60,000 bases of DNA from Bolinopsis microptera (GCF_026151205.1 NC_087074.1:8537726-8597725); one strand, 5' to 3'; numbered from the stretch's first letter, positions 1 to 13,004 are shown. Numbers and translations: made by a program. The notes: generated from the letters alone by a model not told the origin.

Positions 1-3000
1 CCTCATATTATTCCGGCATTACTGGAGTTCCTGGTTCACCAAAGTATAGATTTTGTTGTTTTGGGACACGGCGTGAGATAGGACCTGACTCAGAGCCCGA
101 CACTCCAGCATTACCTTCAGCTACTTCACAACTTCTTGAACATTCGACTACATTTCCTCGCTCTGTATATTTTGGATGAGTTAAGAACTTTGATTAGTGG
201 TATTGATTAGGCTCGCTCTCCTGAATGTTTGTGTAGATTTAACGTCTTATATTTTCGTTAATTTATTCATTATAGTCTAGGTTCACTTGCTTTACGTCAA
301 TCTTAGTCCGGCGTTATGGACTCTGATTTTAATTAATCCGATCGAGGGACGCTTTTAAAACATCATAAAATAGCATCTTATTTTCAGCTTGCTTTAGAAT
401 CCTGTGAATAGTGTAGCGAGAAAAGGAGGTGATTCATGATTTACTTGGTTTCCGGAAACCTAGTAAATTTTCAAGTGGAATGTATCTGGGTATTGGGCAG
501 CCTACCTCCATATTATCTAGAGGTAGCACGGGGACGGTCCATCTCAGCTGCACTTCGACCGTATGCGAAAATTCATTTTCCGGTAAAATTACGAATAATA
601 ACGGTCGATTGTTTCGGATAAGGCGAGAAGTAAGGTCTCGATATAAGGTTAGATAACACCTGCAGTCAGATAGTCACGAGGTGTGACGTTATATCGCCCA
701 CGTGACCAATTCCCGCGCACTTTGTCAACACGTTCTCTTTACCATGTGCACGTGATCTGACATCCTTCACTGATTGGTTAATTCACAGATTGCGGGTTGT
801 TGACTGGTCAAAAGCTACTGTGTCCATGAGGGTAGGTGTGCACCTACGAGCTACAGAAAACTCCCCGATTACCGGACTAAAACCTACAAACAGATGCCCT
901 CCTTGTAGGAAGCTAGTTTGATGAAAGTTGAAACTGTTGAACTGCTCAACTACCTCATCACCTCCCTAGTTTATACACCTACTTAGGCACCCCCGATACA
1001 GTGATTATACCCACAACACGCGTCACAAAAACAACACCTTATATGTCCATCTTGATGCAGTATATCCGATAAACGATAATTCGCTGATAGTTTCCTTCTC
1101 CCAGCTTTTGTGATTATATTCTCCGATGAGTTAGTTCTTATAGTTACAGTTGTAAAACACCGCCCATCAACTGTTAATCAGCTTGCAATTTGTTCTAGCA
1201 AATTGCAGACGTCAGGATTGTTTCCGCCTCCAGATCACGCCCGATTGAATCTGCTGAGCATGTTAATTGTAAACTGAATATTGTTGTAATGATGGGCATC
1301 CTCTTCAATCTTCATCTGTCTTAGAATCATGAACAGGGTAATTTCCTAATGTTCATTGGAAGTCTTTTTTGGGCTTAATTTAATTAGATATTCTATATTT
1401 ATTCCCATAATTGTCCATTCTGACTGAACCAGATCCTTCAGTTTGAGATGATTTAACTTTAAGATCAGTGAATTACACTCATTTACGTTTCCCTTATCTA
1501 TTCTGCCCTATAGTTATACTGTTTGTGCGATAAAACGGTTTAAGAAGGGAGATGATTCGTATAATCTTTTAAGATAAGGCTTATCATTGGTTGTACGGGA
1601 AATTATTAACACCACATTTATTTTTGTTCAACCACTTTGGTTTGATTTGTTTTGCTAGCGTTGAATTGTGCCATATATTCTGGCGAATCTAATTCAATGT
1701 AATTTTATTGATGCAATACTTTCTCCGGTTAATTTTTCTTATCTTTACGCAAATACAAAACCAGACTTAACTTCAATAAAACACCAGACTGTTGCCTAAA
1801 ATCCAGAACGCTCATCTTAAAACGTCGCAAGTTTAGTAATATCAAAAGGAACATGGTAGGTTACCGGTTTTGTTAGGGCGGACTTCTCGATCAAGTAAAG
1901 TTCTATCATCGCTTTATGATCGACTTAATCCATTATGCTGCCGTTATAAAACTACTTGCTTAAAGGTGTGAAGTACTAAAGAAATTCAGACTTCAAACTC
2001 ACTCATTGTAATTTTAAATCACTCCAGAGTCCATGCTCGCATCTCTCAATACAAGGCACTGTATTTGTCCTGCTTAATAAATACAGCAACCTGCGGTGTA
2101 CAACAATAACAGTGCGGAGATGACCTCACTGAATATAGTTTGTAGTTTGTAGAACAGTCTAACTGTGGAGGCAAGTGCGAGGGAGTCCTTTCTCCGGACA
2201 TGTGCCCACATGTTTCTGCCATGCGATTTCCGGAGTGTTTTTCAACTGTTGTCAGATAATCAGATGACGGTGATGGTTAACGGATTGACACTTTGCAGCG
2301 ACAGGATCGCGAATATGTCCAGCCTTATGTTGTTCTAACCTAGCCCGAAATAAGCGACTGTTCAGATTTAGCTTTTATTCCCTTACCCCACTCACGTTGT
2401 CTCATAAATACTTTAAAATGAACCACCCATCCCAAAATAAATACTCCCTTCCGAGGGTTGGTTGTAGAGGTCTGAATCTAGTAAATTTACAAATATAGCT
2501 GTGATCATCATAATATTTCAGGACATAAAGATATTTCAAAATCACGCAAGATGTAAATTTAGTGATCTTAATGTTTTGCTCCGTTTCAATTTCATTATTT
2601 GTTTAGCTTGGCACATTTGCTCCGGTGCGGCAAATTAGATGATTTGAGGTCTGACTTTCCTGACCCAACCCATTTAATTGATAAGATCATATTGATAACT
2701 TATTTTACGTTGAGTTTTGGTGTATTTCTATTCTAAATCAGCTTTCTGTTTTATAGCACAGTCCACATGAACCCCTCGTATGAATGAAACCAGTAAAGAA
2801 TATCTAGAAAGTTCCGTACTAAGATACACAACACGTGTTCCGGTGGATTAGTACACAACACGTCTTGGCTTCATGTTGTCTACCTGGGCTGACCGTGCCT
2901 GCTTCGTCCCTAATTAACGTGCAATTTGGTAAAACGTAGACCTGTTCTAGAGTTGCACTTGTTTTGTCTGAGTTTAGTTTATTTGGCAAGCTCGTCTCTT

Positions 3001-4280
3001 TTGCTGCAGTAGTTTGGCGTTCATTCTGTCAATATTGTCTTTTGAAAACTTAGCACTGAAACTTAATTTGCTCACTCTGCTTATGACATCACCCTAATAA
3101 TTTCAATTTTATTTTTCAGCCGTTTTAAGTGACCTCAAGGTTTAAGCTATGATTTATCAGCGCCTTATTTCACCAAGGCGTCCACAAGTCCCAACTACTG
3201 AAACTTTTAACAGTCAAATAGAAACGAGCGTCAAATGTTTTAAAAGACATTTCTATTTTCTCACTTTTTTCGACTATACGTCTCGACACAGGTTATTTAG
3301 TTAGCACTTTCAGCTTCGAGCACTTGCCGGTAATTCCTACAGGTTACAGACAGTGCCAGGTACTAGTTACCATAGTTACCACTAGTTGCCAGGTACTGTC
3401 TGTGATTTGTCTCCGGAGAACCTGCCTGGAGGGGGAGTCATCAGACCTGGCTAACCACTCTGAAAATTACTGAACTTTTCATCAGAGTGACACTCGTTAC
3501 CTTTTATCAGCCGTGCCCGCACGTCATGTGTTATTCATTTATTTAGTTCAAATAAGAATAAAGGGAATAAACAGTGTTTTGGTATAAATGTTTAGTATGA
3601 CTGATGACACTTCATAAGCTAGTTCAACTAGTAGTTGTGTTCTGGTGGATTACTTTTTGGTACCGTGTAAGAAAGTCGCGTTTGAAGAGCAATTTTACCG
3701 TTTCATTCCTTTTAACACCGATTAAGAATATTCAATTCTATGGGAATTTTACTTTCTAGAAGGTAAGGTGTTTACTGTCTCATGAATAACAAAATTATTT
3801 AAATCTATACGGTACAGTAGGCAGATTTGTTTATATACAAAAAATCAGCGATTGAATCGTGTATAATGTACTTATTAAAAAGTAAAAAAAGGTATCCAAA
3901 TGATCATAATCAAACTACACAAATTTTCAAATTGCTGAAAAATGTTTGTGAAAATGTTATGATGATATTTTCCATCAAGGATGAGGTTTGACCTCAGATC
4001 ATTCGATGCGCATTTTCTTGTTCGGATGGTACTTTGTTACCTCAATTGGTGCTCTTGTCGATGTGTCTTTTACCCTATATTTGTTACTTCTCCAGCATGC
4101 ACCCCACGAGCTTTACCCACAGAATAGTTTTCATTCTGCGTCACTGCCCCGTGACAAAGAATGTGTTTTATTATGATTATGAACGAGGGGATAATGATAA
4201 GCTATTATTCAACCGAAGGTTGTGGGTTCGAATCCCTTCGCATTCGATAACATTTGAAAACCAGATTCATATTTTTCACA
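1..4280. other. Gene-free stretch, no coding feature supported
   Basis: AT-rich DNA with only short random reading frames on both strands. I see no exon with convincing splice sites and no RNA gene. Minor structure only: a near-palindrome around 3345-3405 (two diverged arms containing CAGGTACT and ACTAGT) and two close copies of TACACAACACGT near 2825 and 2852. It may hold regulatory DNA of a gene outside the window, but nothing shows this directly. Confidence 0.5.
4200..4250 (+). repeat. tRNA-like sequence, probable SINE remnant
   Basis: The stretch carries a clean polymerase III B box, GGTTCGAATCC, preceded by an anticodon-arm-like segment (CAACCGAAGGTTG). No good A box or closed acceptor stem is visible upstream, so it is not a functional tRNA gene. 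A second site near 8020-8035 shares the string GGTTGTGGGTTCGA, which points to a dispersed tRNA-derived repeat rather than chance. Confidence 0.4.
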
Positions 4281-4305
4281 GTTATTGTTCAATATAAAAA
4301 GGGTC

Positions 4306-4455
4306 AGGGGCGTCATCGTCTATTCAAATTTACCAATAACTGTAACTTCAAATAAATTTGAAGAAGAACCTCTGTCATGACGTCACTGGCTAAAAATGAC
4401 AGAACTGTCTCAAAATCCTTTTTTATCCTCCAAAGTCTATGGCGATGACGCCCCT
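4306..4455. mobile_element. Short inverted-repeat element (possible MITE)
   Basis: AGGGGCGTCATCG at 4306-4318 is matched exactly in reverse complement at 4443-4455, giving a 150-bp element with 13-bp perfect ends. The inside is non-coding. I could not find a matching target-site duplication at the two edges, so the superfamily is open. It lies about 145 bases beyond the stop codon of the first nuclease-helicase gene. Confidence 0.45.
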
Positions 4456-4599
4456 TTATTATTCAATAATGATACATGTCAATTCAATTACACTAAGTTA
4501 AATAAAAACAGTCATATTGATATCTTCATCTCCATGTGAATACACATTATCACTTCGGTTCTGTATATGTACTCTGTATGTAGTACTATGATATTGTGA

Positions 4600-7122
4600 C
4601 TAGGCGGATTCCATGTCAGTATCTTGCTGAGTGCTGCTAGTTGGAACTTCCTCGTCTTCTTCTAACCTCATCTTCTTCGTAGATCTAGTCGCAGACTCAA
4701 CTTGTGATCTGACCGAAAATCTCTTTACAACATGTCTTTTAACAATAACCGATGAAGAACCAGATTCGACGTTATCCAGGAAGGCTTTTAAAAAGTCGGG
4801 TGGGTTGCCATGTTCCACATAGAGTATCAGTGAGCAATACACCCGAGCACGGGATACAGCGAGGTACACCCTGGTCAGAAACTCTCGGTAGAGTGTCCTT
4901 CTGTCTATCGAAATTAGGCCAACAACTGCAGCCCATTCTCTGGAATAGCAGTATCGTATCTTTTCCGAGCAGCTTTCAAGATCATCATCAAGTGTTAGAT
5001 TATGAGTAGGCACCCGTTTGCTCTTAATCTTTGGATTGGTCAATCGCACAATTTGAAAGTCTTCATGTTTGCTAAGTTTTCGTATCTTTCCGTTGGCATT
5101 GCTCTTTTTGTCCTGCAAGTCTAGAAGTCCCATTTCTCTTCTCAATATTTCGTTTATTTTATCGGTTAATTTACCGCCCTTGTTTGACAGTACTAAATTA
5201 ACCACTACTTTAGGCCCATGAATATAATGAGAGTACTTTTGTGATGGAATTATTGTCGTTGAATCGTGGAAATCTCCTTTAAATTGTTCTCTTACTACCG
5301 AGAGAAGAGAGGATACCTCGTATGAATTTCTCATGTTTGATTGCAGGGTTATCATTTTCATGTGAGTCTCTATACTTCGTATGGCTTGGTCTATTGCTCT
5401 CGCATCTTCCTCCGATTTTGGATGGTAAAACAATTGAACAGCATCAACAGTCATTCGTACAAATGAACACTTGTTGATGCTAACGATAAGCTCTTCAAAT
5501 GACTTTGCAGACTTTGGGGTCAAAAGGCACTGAATGTCGTCAATTAATATTTTGCAGTCTTTGAAATATTCTATTATCTGGCGTAAAGTGTCCAAAAAAT
5601 TTCGTGAATAGTCAATGATAGTGATCGAAAATAACAAGATCTTTTCAGAGGACTCCTCTGCAGTTTCTTTTATTTTACTGAGGCTATTTGCTTTTAAGTT
5701 ATTTCCAATCTTCTTGAAATAATACTGAAGATTTGCTCTCTTGATTATTTCAATGTAGGCAGCTGTGGCTCTATGTCCAAACGAGAAAACTACCACCCTC
5801 TCCTCTGAAGAGACATCCATTGCTATATTGAGCAATTTTGTCTGAAGAACTATAGTTTTTCCAGTTCCAGCTGGTCCGTTGATCAGCAAACGGTCACTTT
5901 GATCATCTAAAGCAGCCTTTTGGGTTTCTCGAAGATATTTTATGTCTAGAATTTTCATTTCTTCAGTAGCTGTGATGACCTCGGTATTGTTGTGCAAAAT
6001 TTTTCCCCCTTTCTTAAATTCACGTGTGACTTTACTGGTACGAAGATTATCGTCTATGTTTTTGACATCAATTCCAAACTGATCATCTGTTGAACTTCCA
6101 CTAAGACCAGTCACAATTTCTTTAATCTCTTCTTTCAATGGTGTAGTAAACTGCAGCTGAAGTTGACCTTCGATGTCAACATTCCACCACAAGTTAAAAT
6201 TGTGAAAATCGTCTTTAAACAGAATCTGAGTGTCTGATTGTGGGTGTTTCGCTAGATATTCCGCTAGATATCCCTCTGCATCCTCCTTTTTGATTAGAGG
6301 AAATGTACAAAACTTAAATATAGGCTTTGGAGATCCAACAACTAGCTCCATGATCCGTTTCAGGAACTTTTCCGTCCTCTCTGTTTGTTGGATGCCCTTG
6401 CCGAGGTTATCTGCTTTTGCGATCTTTTCTAATCGACAGTGTTTAACCTCAAATGTCGCGAAAAAATTCTTCCCGATCACTAGAAAATCAGTTTCGCCTT
6501 CCGGATCGCTGCACTGTTTGTGACAATGATGGGGTTCTTTTCGTTTGCATCTGCCGGCTGTACAGTCATGATCAGGAAAGACTGCTTCGAACAAAAGGTG
6601 GTCGTATTTAAACCCATGCAAAATCACACAATGTTTCTTCATTCTTTCCAGTGCCCGAAAAACTATTACCTCCGCTTCATACTCCATTGATGATTTTTGT
6701 TCCTGTCGTTCATTCTCACTCATGTCTAATTTGTCTCTGTGTATGAGGTCGATGTGTTTGGAAAGGTTTGGTATTGATGGAATCATTATAGAATATCCAT
6801 CCCATTCATTTCCACAGTATCTGTTTAGAATTTTTCTTCCGGTCTCTCCAAACAATTCCTGAATGTAAAATACCGACTCATCTGAAAAGTAAACAGTACT
6901 CAAGGGAAGAAGGGACGAAAGTTATGCACGTTTTTTACTGAGCGACGCAAGAATGATGTTCTATTTTTAAGATTACTCGGATAATGTTTTTATTTTACTG
7001 CTTATCTATTTAACAGCTGAACGGCATACTCTATATTACTTACCGGCTGTCAATGCGTGTTTGTTTTTGATTTTCTCCTCCATTTCTTCAATGTTCCAGA
7101 ACAATCGTTGCACACCCTCCAT
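4600..7122 (-). CDS. NERD-like nuclease fused to SF1 helicase-like ATPase, copy 1
   Basis: Two exons: complement(4600-6881, 7044-7122), 786 residues. The ATG at 7122 opens a 79-base exon that ends in GTAAGT. The acceptor TTTTCAG lies at 6882-6888 and the phase-1 join restores an Asp codon. Residues ~90-200 look like a PD-(D/E)XK/NERD nuclease: Glu97, GETDF at 155-159 and EVK at 171-173. A Cys/His insertion (Cys133, Cys138, Cys146-His) sits just before the active-site strand. Then come Walker A GPAGTGKT (362-369), a Walker-B-like LIDD (473-475), LQSNMRNS (539-546) and a motif-VI-like AVSRAR (701-706), the order expected for an SF1 helicase. The tail is acidic/Ser-rich with a small basic patch. 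The domains predict DNA or RNA cleavage coupled to ATP-driven translocation; the biological role is unknown. It is a tandem paralogue of the gene at 8511-11057. A TTTATT at 4456-4461 is a possible poly(A) signal on this strand. Confidence 0.85.
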
Positions 7123-8510
7123 GGCCTTTCGCCTCGATCTATCCCTAGCTTTGGATAAAATATAAGTTATATTCACAATCCAGGGCTGAGTCGAATTTTG
7201 GCAATTGATACAATTTCCGAGGATCTTTTTTCAATATCGGAAATATCGTGAACGAGGTTCCTTTGACGCAGGATCCTCTCTAGATAAAAATGTGTTGTCA
7301 CCAAATCCACTTGAACGAAATTTCTCGATGATTAAGAAATTTATGCTGAATAAGTAATTAATGTACAATATTTAGGACGTACAGAAGTTTTACCTCTTTT
7401 TAGCAGATTTTACAACGTTTTTACTTCGATGAGCATACAACACTTACCTAGCTATATCACAATTATAAAGTACAATTAGAATACGAATGAATCACTGATA
7501 TGGAATGTAACTAGAACAAAGTAAACCACATCACAATACTACGTGCGGTATGTAGAGACCTCTGAGGGGTCACACACACTTACATTCACTCTGAAATTCC
7601 AACATCAATTAAATACTGAGCCACCTTGTGTGAGGTTTATGTTAACGCTGTAATACAGAGGTACGCATAATGCTCCATCATATGTAACTTGATCCTCACC
7701 AATGCAGCCATACAGGGTATTAATATTCATATTTCGTAGCGAATGACCTACTTTAATATGTTATAGTATATGCCTTGATATTCCGTCTTAGTCATAGGCT
7801 GCAGTAGCCCATACTGTTAGTACTATTGTACTGGGTCAGTCGTCTCCATGCTATCACGCTATTCGCCTCTGGAGTCGAGCTTTACCCCGCCTTGAAAAAC
7901 CCGGGTTAAATATACCAACCGTCAAAACGGTAAATGTGGCTGTTATCACTTTTTTGTGGATCAACTTAAAGAGTTGCGTACACTACAAAGGAGTTACATA
8001 TTTTGTTTAGTTGGTGGAGGTTGTGGGTTCGAGACCGAGTGTGGTGTTAAAATTACAAACCCAAAACTTTTTTATATTCTAGAACAGCAAATGGATTTAA
8101 ACTGCTGTGCAAATTTATTGTATGGATAATGGCGACGTATAGGAATTCAGTATGAGTTCGAACAAATAATAGCTTACACAGTTATGAATAATTATTTTGT
8201 TATAATTTTTGAATTTTACGTCTAAATATAATTTAGAAAGAATAACATAATGAACATTATTTTACGTTAATGATACATACTTTAAAATAATGGGTAATTA
8301 ATGGTATATAGAACAGTGAAAAAATATTAATCAATGAAAAACACTTCTACAAAAAATAGAAAATGTGGTACAGTATTAAAATCAATACGAAAACAATCAA
8401 CATGACGTATTAACTTTAAAAACACCACAAAACTTGATCTGAACTTAATAAACAATTAAAGTATTGTGATAGCCCGTAACCAACGACTGATAACTATAAC
8501 TAGGTAGGTA
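7123..8510. other. Spacer between the two nuclease-helicase genes
   Basis: AT-rich and non-coding. It should hold the promoter of copy 1 (right of 7122 on the minus strand) and the 3' flank of copy 2. A tRNA B-box-like string (GGTTGTGGGTTCGA) near 8020 probably marks a SINE remnant. No further exon of either gene is visible. Confidence 0.5.
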
Positions 8511-11057
8511 TTAGTTAACCGAATCCTGTTTAACATTTATATTATATATATTTATATTATATATATTATATTTCTTAATAATCGCTGTATCGCTAGATTC
8601 TACACTATCCAAAAATCTGCTGAAAAATGGCGGCGGCTTACTTTCTCTCATGAAAAATATAAGGGAGCAGTAGACACGAGCTCTTGAAGCAGCAAGATAA
8701 ACCCGCGACAGGAACTCTTTGTATGTCATGTTACAAGGACAGATCAATGCAATTACTGCGGCCCATTCTCTAGAATAGCAATTTCGTATCATCTCGATAT
8801 CAGTCCCTGAACTCATAATGTTTCTAAGCTTTTCACTCATTTTGTGACTGTCTGCTACTTCAAAATCCTTTATGTTCTTAAACTCCAGGACCCGAACTTT
8901 ATCGTTTTCAATTGTATTTCTCCTTCCTAACGCCCCAACTCCAAGCAGCCCAAATTCTCTCTCGGTGACGCTGATTATTTTATCACTTAGTTTTGCACGT
9001 TGACTGGATGACAAAACATGAATGACCGGTTTGGCTCCGTGTATATAATGAGAGAAATTTTGTGTGGACATCAGGGTTCGGTCTATGTTTGGAAATTCAC
9101 CTCTCAGGTCTTCTCTAACGACAGCTAACAGCCGGGACATTTCATAAGAGTTTCTTAAGTTGGATTGTAGTGTAACTATCCTTGCGTGAGCTGTAATGCT
9201 GTTAAGAGCCTCCGCTACGGTTGATATACCACCTTCTGAACTCGGGTAGTAAAACAGTTGGGCTGCATCAATGGCAATACGAGCAAATGAACATTCGCTC
9301 AGAGTCCTCAGAAGTTCCTGGAATTTCTGGGAGACGTTAGAGTAGTACTCGAGTGATGTCTTTTTTGAGCTTGGTACAATAAAGTATTGTACGTCATCCA
9401 TAAAGATACATTGATCTTTTAGTAACTCCACCATTGCGTTGATTCTGCCTAAAAACTCAATTGGGAACGAGAAAATGGTGATTGAAAAAATTAGAACTTT
9501 TTTGTCCTCGGAAGTGCTCTGTATCAGCGATTCAATGTCCTCGATTCTGGTATCGTTCTTAATCCTCTTAAGATAGCATGCAATACCCGCTGCTATGATA
9601 CAGCTCTCGTGAAAAAGTGCCGCCTGGTTACCGATTGTGAACAAAACTATCTTTTTGTTGACACTTGGGTACTTAGCCATTTGCATCAGTTTAGTCAACA
9701 TAATCACAGTCTTTCCTACTCCTGCTGGTCCATTAAGAATAACAACTTTTTCATCACAATCTAAAGCTGTTTTTTGGTCATCTCTAATGTAGCTAATGCC
9801 GAGAATTTTCATCTCATTGCATGTCTCGTGGACCTGAGCATTGTTGAGAACTGGGCGACCCTTCTTGTTTTCACGAGTTATTTTGCTCTTCCGAAGATTT
9901 TCATCAATTTTGATGATACATTTTCCCATATCAAAGCTCTCTGCGGTACCTACTATACCAATAACGACAGATTTCACATTCTCAGATATGGGTTCGTATC
10001 CTCGACCACGCGTTTCTACGTTCTTCATCCACCACGGATGGAAATTGATGAGAACATCTTCAAACAATAATTGTTCTCCTCTCACAGGGTTTTGGCATGT
10101 GTTTTCATTCAGTGCGTCTTCGAGGTATTGTCTGGCTTCGTTTTCTTGTAAGAAAGGAAATGCATAAAACTGAAAGACTGGGTTCATATCTGCGTCGTTT
10201 CCGTATATCTCTATGATTCTTTTAAGAAATTTTGCAGCTTTATCTGCTTGATTTTTACCTTTACGAAGGTTTTGCTCAATGTTCTCCGGCTTGCAGTGCT
10301 TCACCTCGATAATGGCGAAATAATTTTTTCCAATTACAAGAAAATCAGTCTCTCCTTCGAGGCCCCGATTTTCTTTATGACAAGCATGATCACCCGATCG
10401 ACGGCACTTGTCTGATGTACAGCTGTGATATGAGAAAACTTGTTCATACAGTAAATGTTTAAACTCAACCCCATGCAGAACAACGCAATTCTCCCGCAAT
10501 TTCTCTAATAATCTGTAAACAGTGACTTCAGCCTCATATTCCATCCGCATATCCTGATCCTGCCGTTCAGTTTCGGACATCGCTGCAGAATCAATCGTTA
10601 TTAGATCGAGACGCTGTTGGTTAGGAACTGGAGGGCACATAACTGAGGATCCATCCCATTTCTCGTTGCAATGTGCTCGGAGCACCTTTTTTCCTGGTTT
10701 TCCATAGCTATTATCTAACACTGCAATTTGTGAATCGAAAGTATTTCCTCTCACTTCGCCTGAAAGTTTTCCTCGATTAATGTTTAAATATCAATATCTT
10801 AGTTTTAAGTCATACTAAATATCCATATTTTCTATATAAAGCCTGTGAATCACTGCGACTAATTAATTGTAAAAAGGTGACAATAACCGAGTATACTACC
10901 GTAATTTCTGATGAAATATCGGATCTTATATCACTCTGTCTATCTTCAACTTAGAATTATAGGTTTTTAGATCAAATTAAGCCTCACCTTGTGCTTCAGT
11001 ATTATTTTGAGGGTCCTCGTTTACGTTATAAAGCCCATCCTCATCCTGATTTGACAT
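8511..11057 (-). CDS. NERD-like nuclease fused to SF1 helicase-like ATPase, copy 2
   Basis: Two exons: complement(8511-10759, 10988-11057), 772 residues. Exon 1 starts at the ATG at 11057 and ends CAAG/GTGAGG. The acceptor CTTTCAG precedes 10759. The intron is phase 1 and in the same place as in copy 1, which supports both models. The nuclease core is intact: the MEYEAEV helix Glu, GETDF at 159-163 and EVK at 175-177. The Cys/His insertion is kept (Cys137, Cys142, Cys150-His). Walker A is GPAGVGKT (367-374), the Walker-B-like site is FMDD (~476-479), then LQSNLRNS and a C-terminal AASRAR. The last residues are Asn/Ile/Tyr-rich because an ATATT microsatellite (~8535-8575) runs into the reading frame, so the C-terminus has drifted. 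The first-exon peptide is unrelated to that of copy 1. Same family function as copy 1; partners unknown. Confidence 0.85.
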
Positions 11058-12650
11058 CTAAAGACTAAGAAGATATTTAATTACACTGAATATCTTAACT
11101 CTTCTATCTAGATAATCTTGACGTATCTAAGATAGTTTGCCCAGATGTCAAATGCACCATATTTGTTAAGGTGATTTTTTCCTAGCACCTAATTATACAT
11201 GTAATAATCAACGAGCGAGTTAATATTGAACATGCCGTCTGTAATGCTCAGTTAACAACAATGATAAAACAAACTTAATGCAATAATTCGAATAACATAT
11301 ACTATTAATAAACGAATGAATGAATGAATGAATGAAGCATTTATTATACTAATACGCTCATGTTTCATTGCCTGTATACTGATACAATACGCACATATGT
11401 TATAACGACAACTGGTATTGGAGTAGTTAGGGGAAATTGGGAAGCCGTGTATCCCACCTTCTCAAATTTTGATATTTACCAATTATTAGGACGAGTGGCT
11501 AAGCTCACTTTTTCCGTACTTAGCAGGCTGCAGGCAAAGCTGCCTTTGATATTAGAAATTGGGTTATACCAACATCAAAACGACAAGCATACAAGTGATA
11601 TTATATCGCACCGGTCAACGTATACAAATTGCCTTAACTGTGTTCTGATGCTCAAAATCTTAGGGTTTTTCAAATTTAGCACGCGCTTTGGACACAGCCT
11701 GAATTTCAAAAACAGCAAAACGTGTAAAAAGGCCTAGCAATTTGGCAATAGAGATCATTTTCAAACACAGTTTCAAGAACGATTAAAATAATACAATTTT
11801 AAATTCATATTAGGGCCTGCAAGCAGCTCTTGTGAAATAAGTGTAGTTCGAAAAAGGGATGCAAATTGTATTCTCTCGAAAAAATTTCAGGAAATTTGCT
11901 TCCAGAATTGAAATCTAGCAATGTGAAATGATAAATACAGCAAGATTTTGTTGTGCCAATTTAACTATTTAAGGGCCAAAGGAAAAGTCCTGCAAACTTT
12001 GAAAAATATGCTTACAGTAATAGATCACACTCTCAAAGATGGTGCAACATACAAATAGGGAGAATTTGGAACAATTTTTGGAAAATTTATTCTAAGGAAT
12101 GAATTCTAGCGATGAGGAATGTAAATTTGGACTACAAGGGGCAAATTGTGTACTGCTAATTAACTTGAAAATACTGAACACGGCATAAAAGAGTAATCAG
12201 TAATGTTATCTGAATTTTATAATCGCTAGGCTTCTGAACGTCTGATGAACCCTGACATGTAATATCAGAATGTGTAATATAAAATATCAGATTTCTGGCT
12301 TATACTAGCTGGATTGTGTCCTGCTAATTTAATTGAAAATACTGAACACGGCACAGAAGAGTAACCAGCAATTTTATCTTAATTTTATAAATACCCCTGG
12401 CGGTATCATATGTCAAAATGACCCCTCAGAACGTATACCTCACCAATTATTCCTTATATGGGTGATCTAGAGCCTTATATATCGCTAAATCGCTCTTTTC
12501 TCGGGGTCTCGGTGGCCGAATGGCTAAGCAAACCATTCGAAACCCGGTTTGTGTAGATGACCACTGCCGGTTGTGTTGAGAATTGGTGGCTATTCCAACT
12601 ATAGCGCAAGATTTGGGTTTCAGAAATACGCGGACTGTATGTACATACTA
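11058..12650. other. Gene-free stretch with tRNA-like and simple repeats
   Basis: No supported exon. A (GAAT)n microsatellite lies at about 11312-11335. Two A-box-like strings, GACGAGTGGCTAAGC near 11491 and TGGCCGAATGGCTAAGC near 12511, resemble tRNA-Leu/Ser D-arms and probably mark tRNA-derived SINE heads. Neither can be folded into a full tRNA by eye. Confidence 0.4.
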
Positions 12651-12667
12651 CATATAGGTATTTGATT

Positions 12668-12745
12668 GATCGGATACAGATCCAATCGGATACAGATCGG
12701 ATACAGATCGGATACAGATCCAATCGGATACAGATCCAATCAAGT
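12668..12745. repeat. Short tandem repeat, CGGATACAGATC units
   Basis: Units of CGGATACAGAT follow one another, alternating with a CCAAT insert, over about 80 bases. The repeat produces a misleading repetitive reading frame on the minus strand, which I do not treat as a gene. Confidence 0.75.
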
Positions 12746-13004
12746 ACGCGACACTGACACAGTAACAAAGATTACTGCAACTGAAATAAAGGCTGTCTAC
12801 AAGTTAAGTATGAATTACTGCTTAGTAGAAGGGTGATATATAAAGCCTGATTCAAGAATCTTGTGATTCGAACACCGTACCCCCACCTTTTACTGAAAAT
12901 ATTGTTTATTGTGGGCCAATATATAATGAAGCTGCTCTATATCTGATCGCCAAATATACAAAGAAAGTATCGTAATTCATGTGTAATTTCTTGTACTGTA
13001 TCTA

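Noticed and set aside
429-656. 75-codon plus-strand frame near the left edge
   Set aside because: A second, equally open frame overlaps it, composition is random, and no splice context is visible.
12500-12580. tRNA gene suggested by GGTGGCCGAATGGCTAAG
   Set aside because: The A-box match is good but no acceptor stem closes and no canonical B box lies at the right distance; treated as a SINE head.
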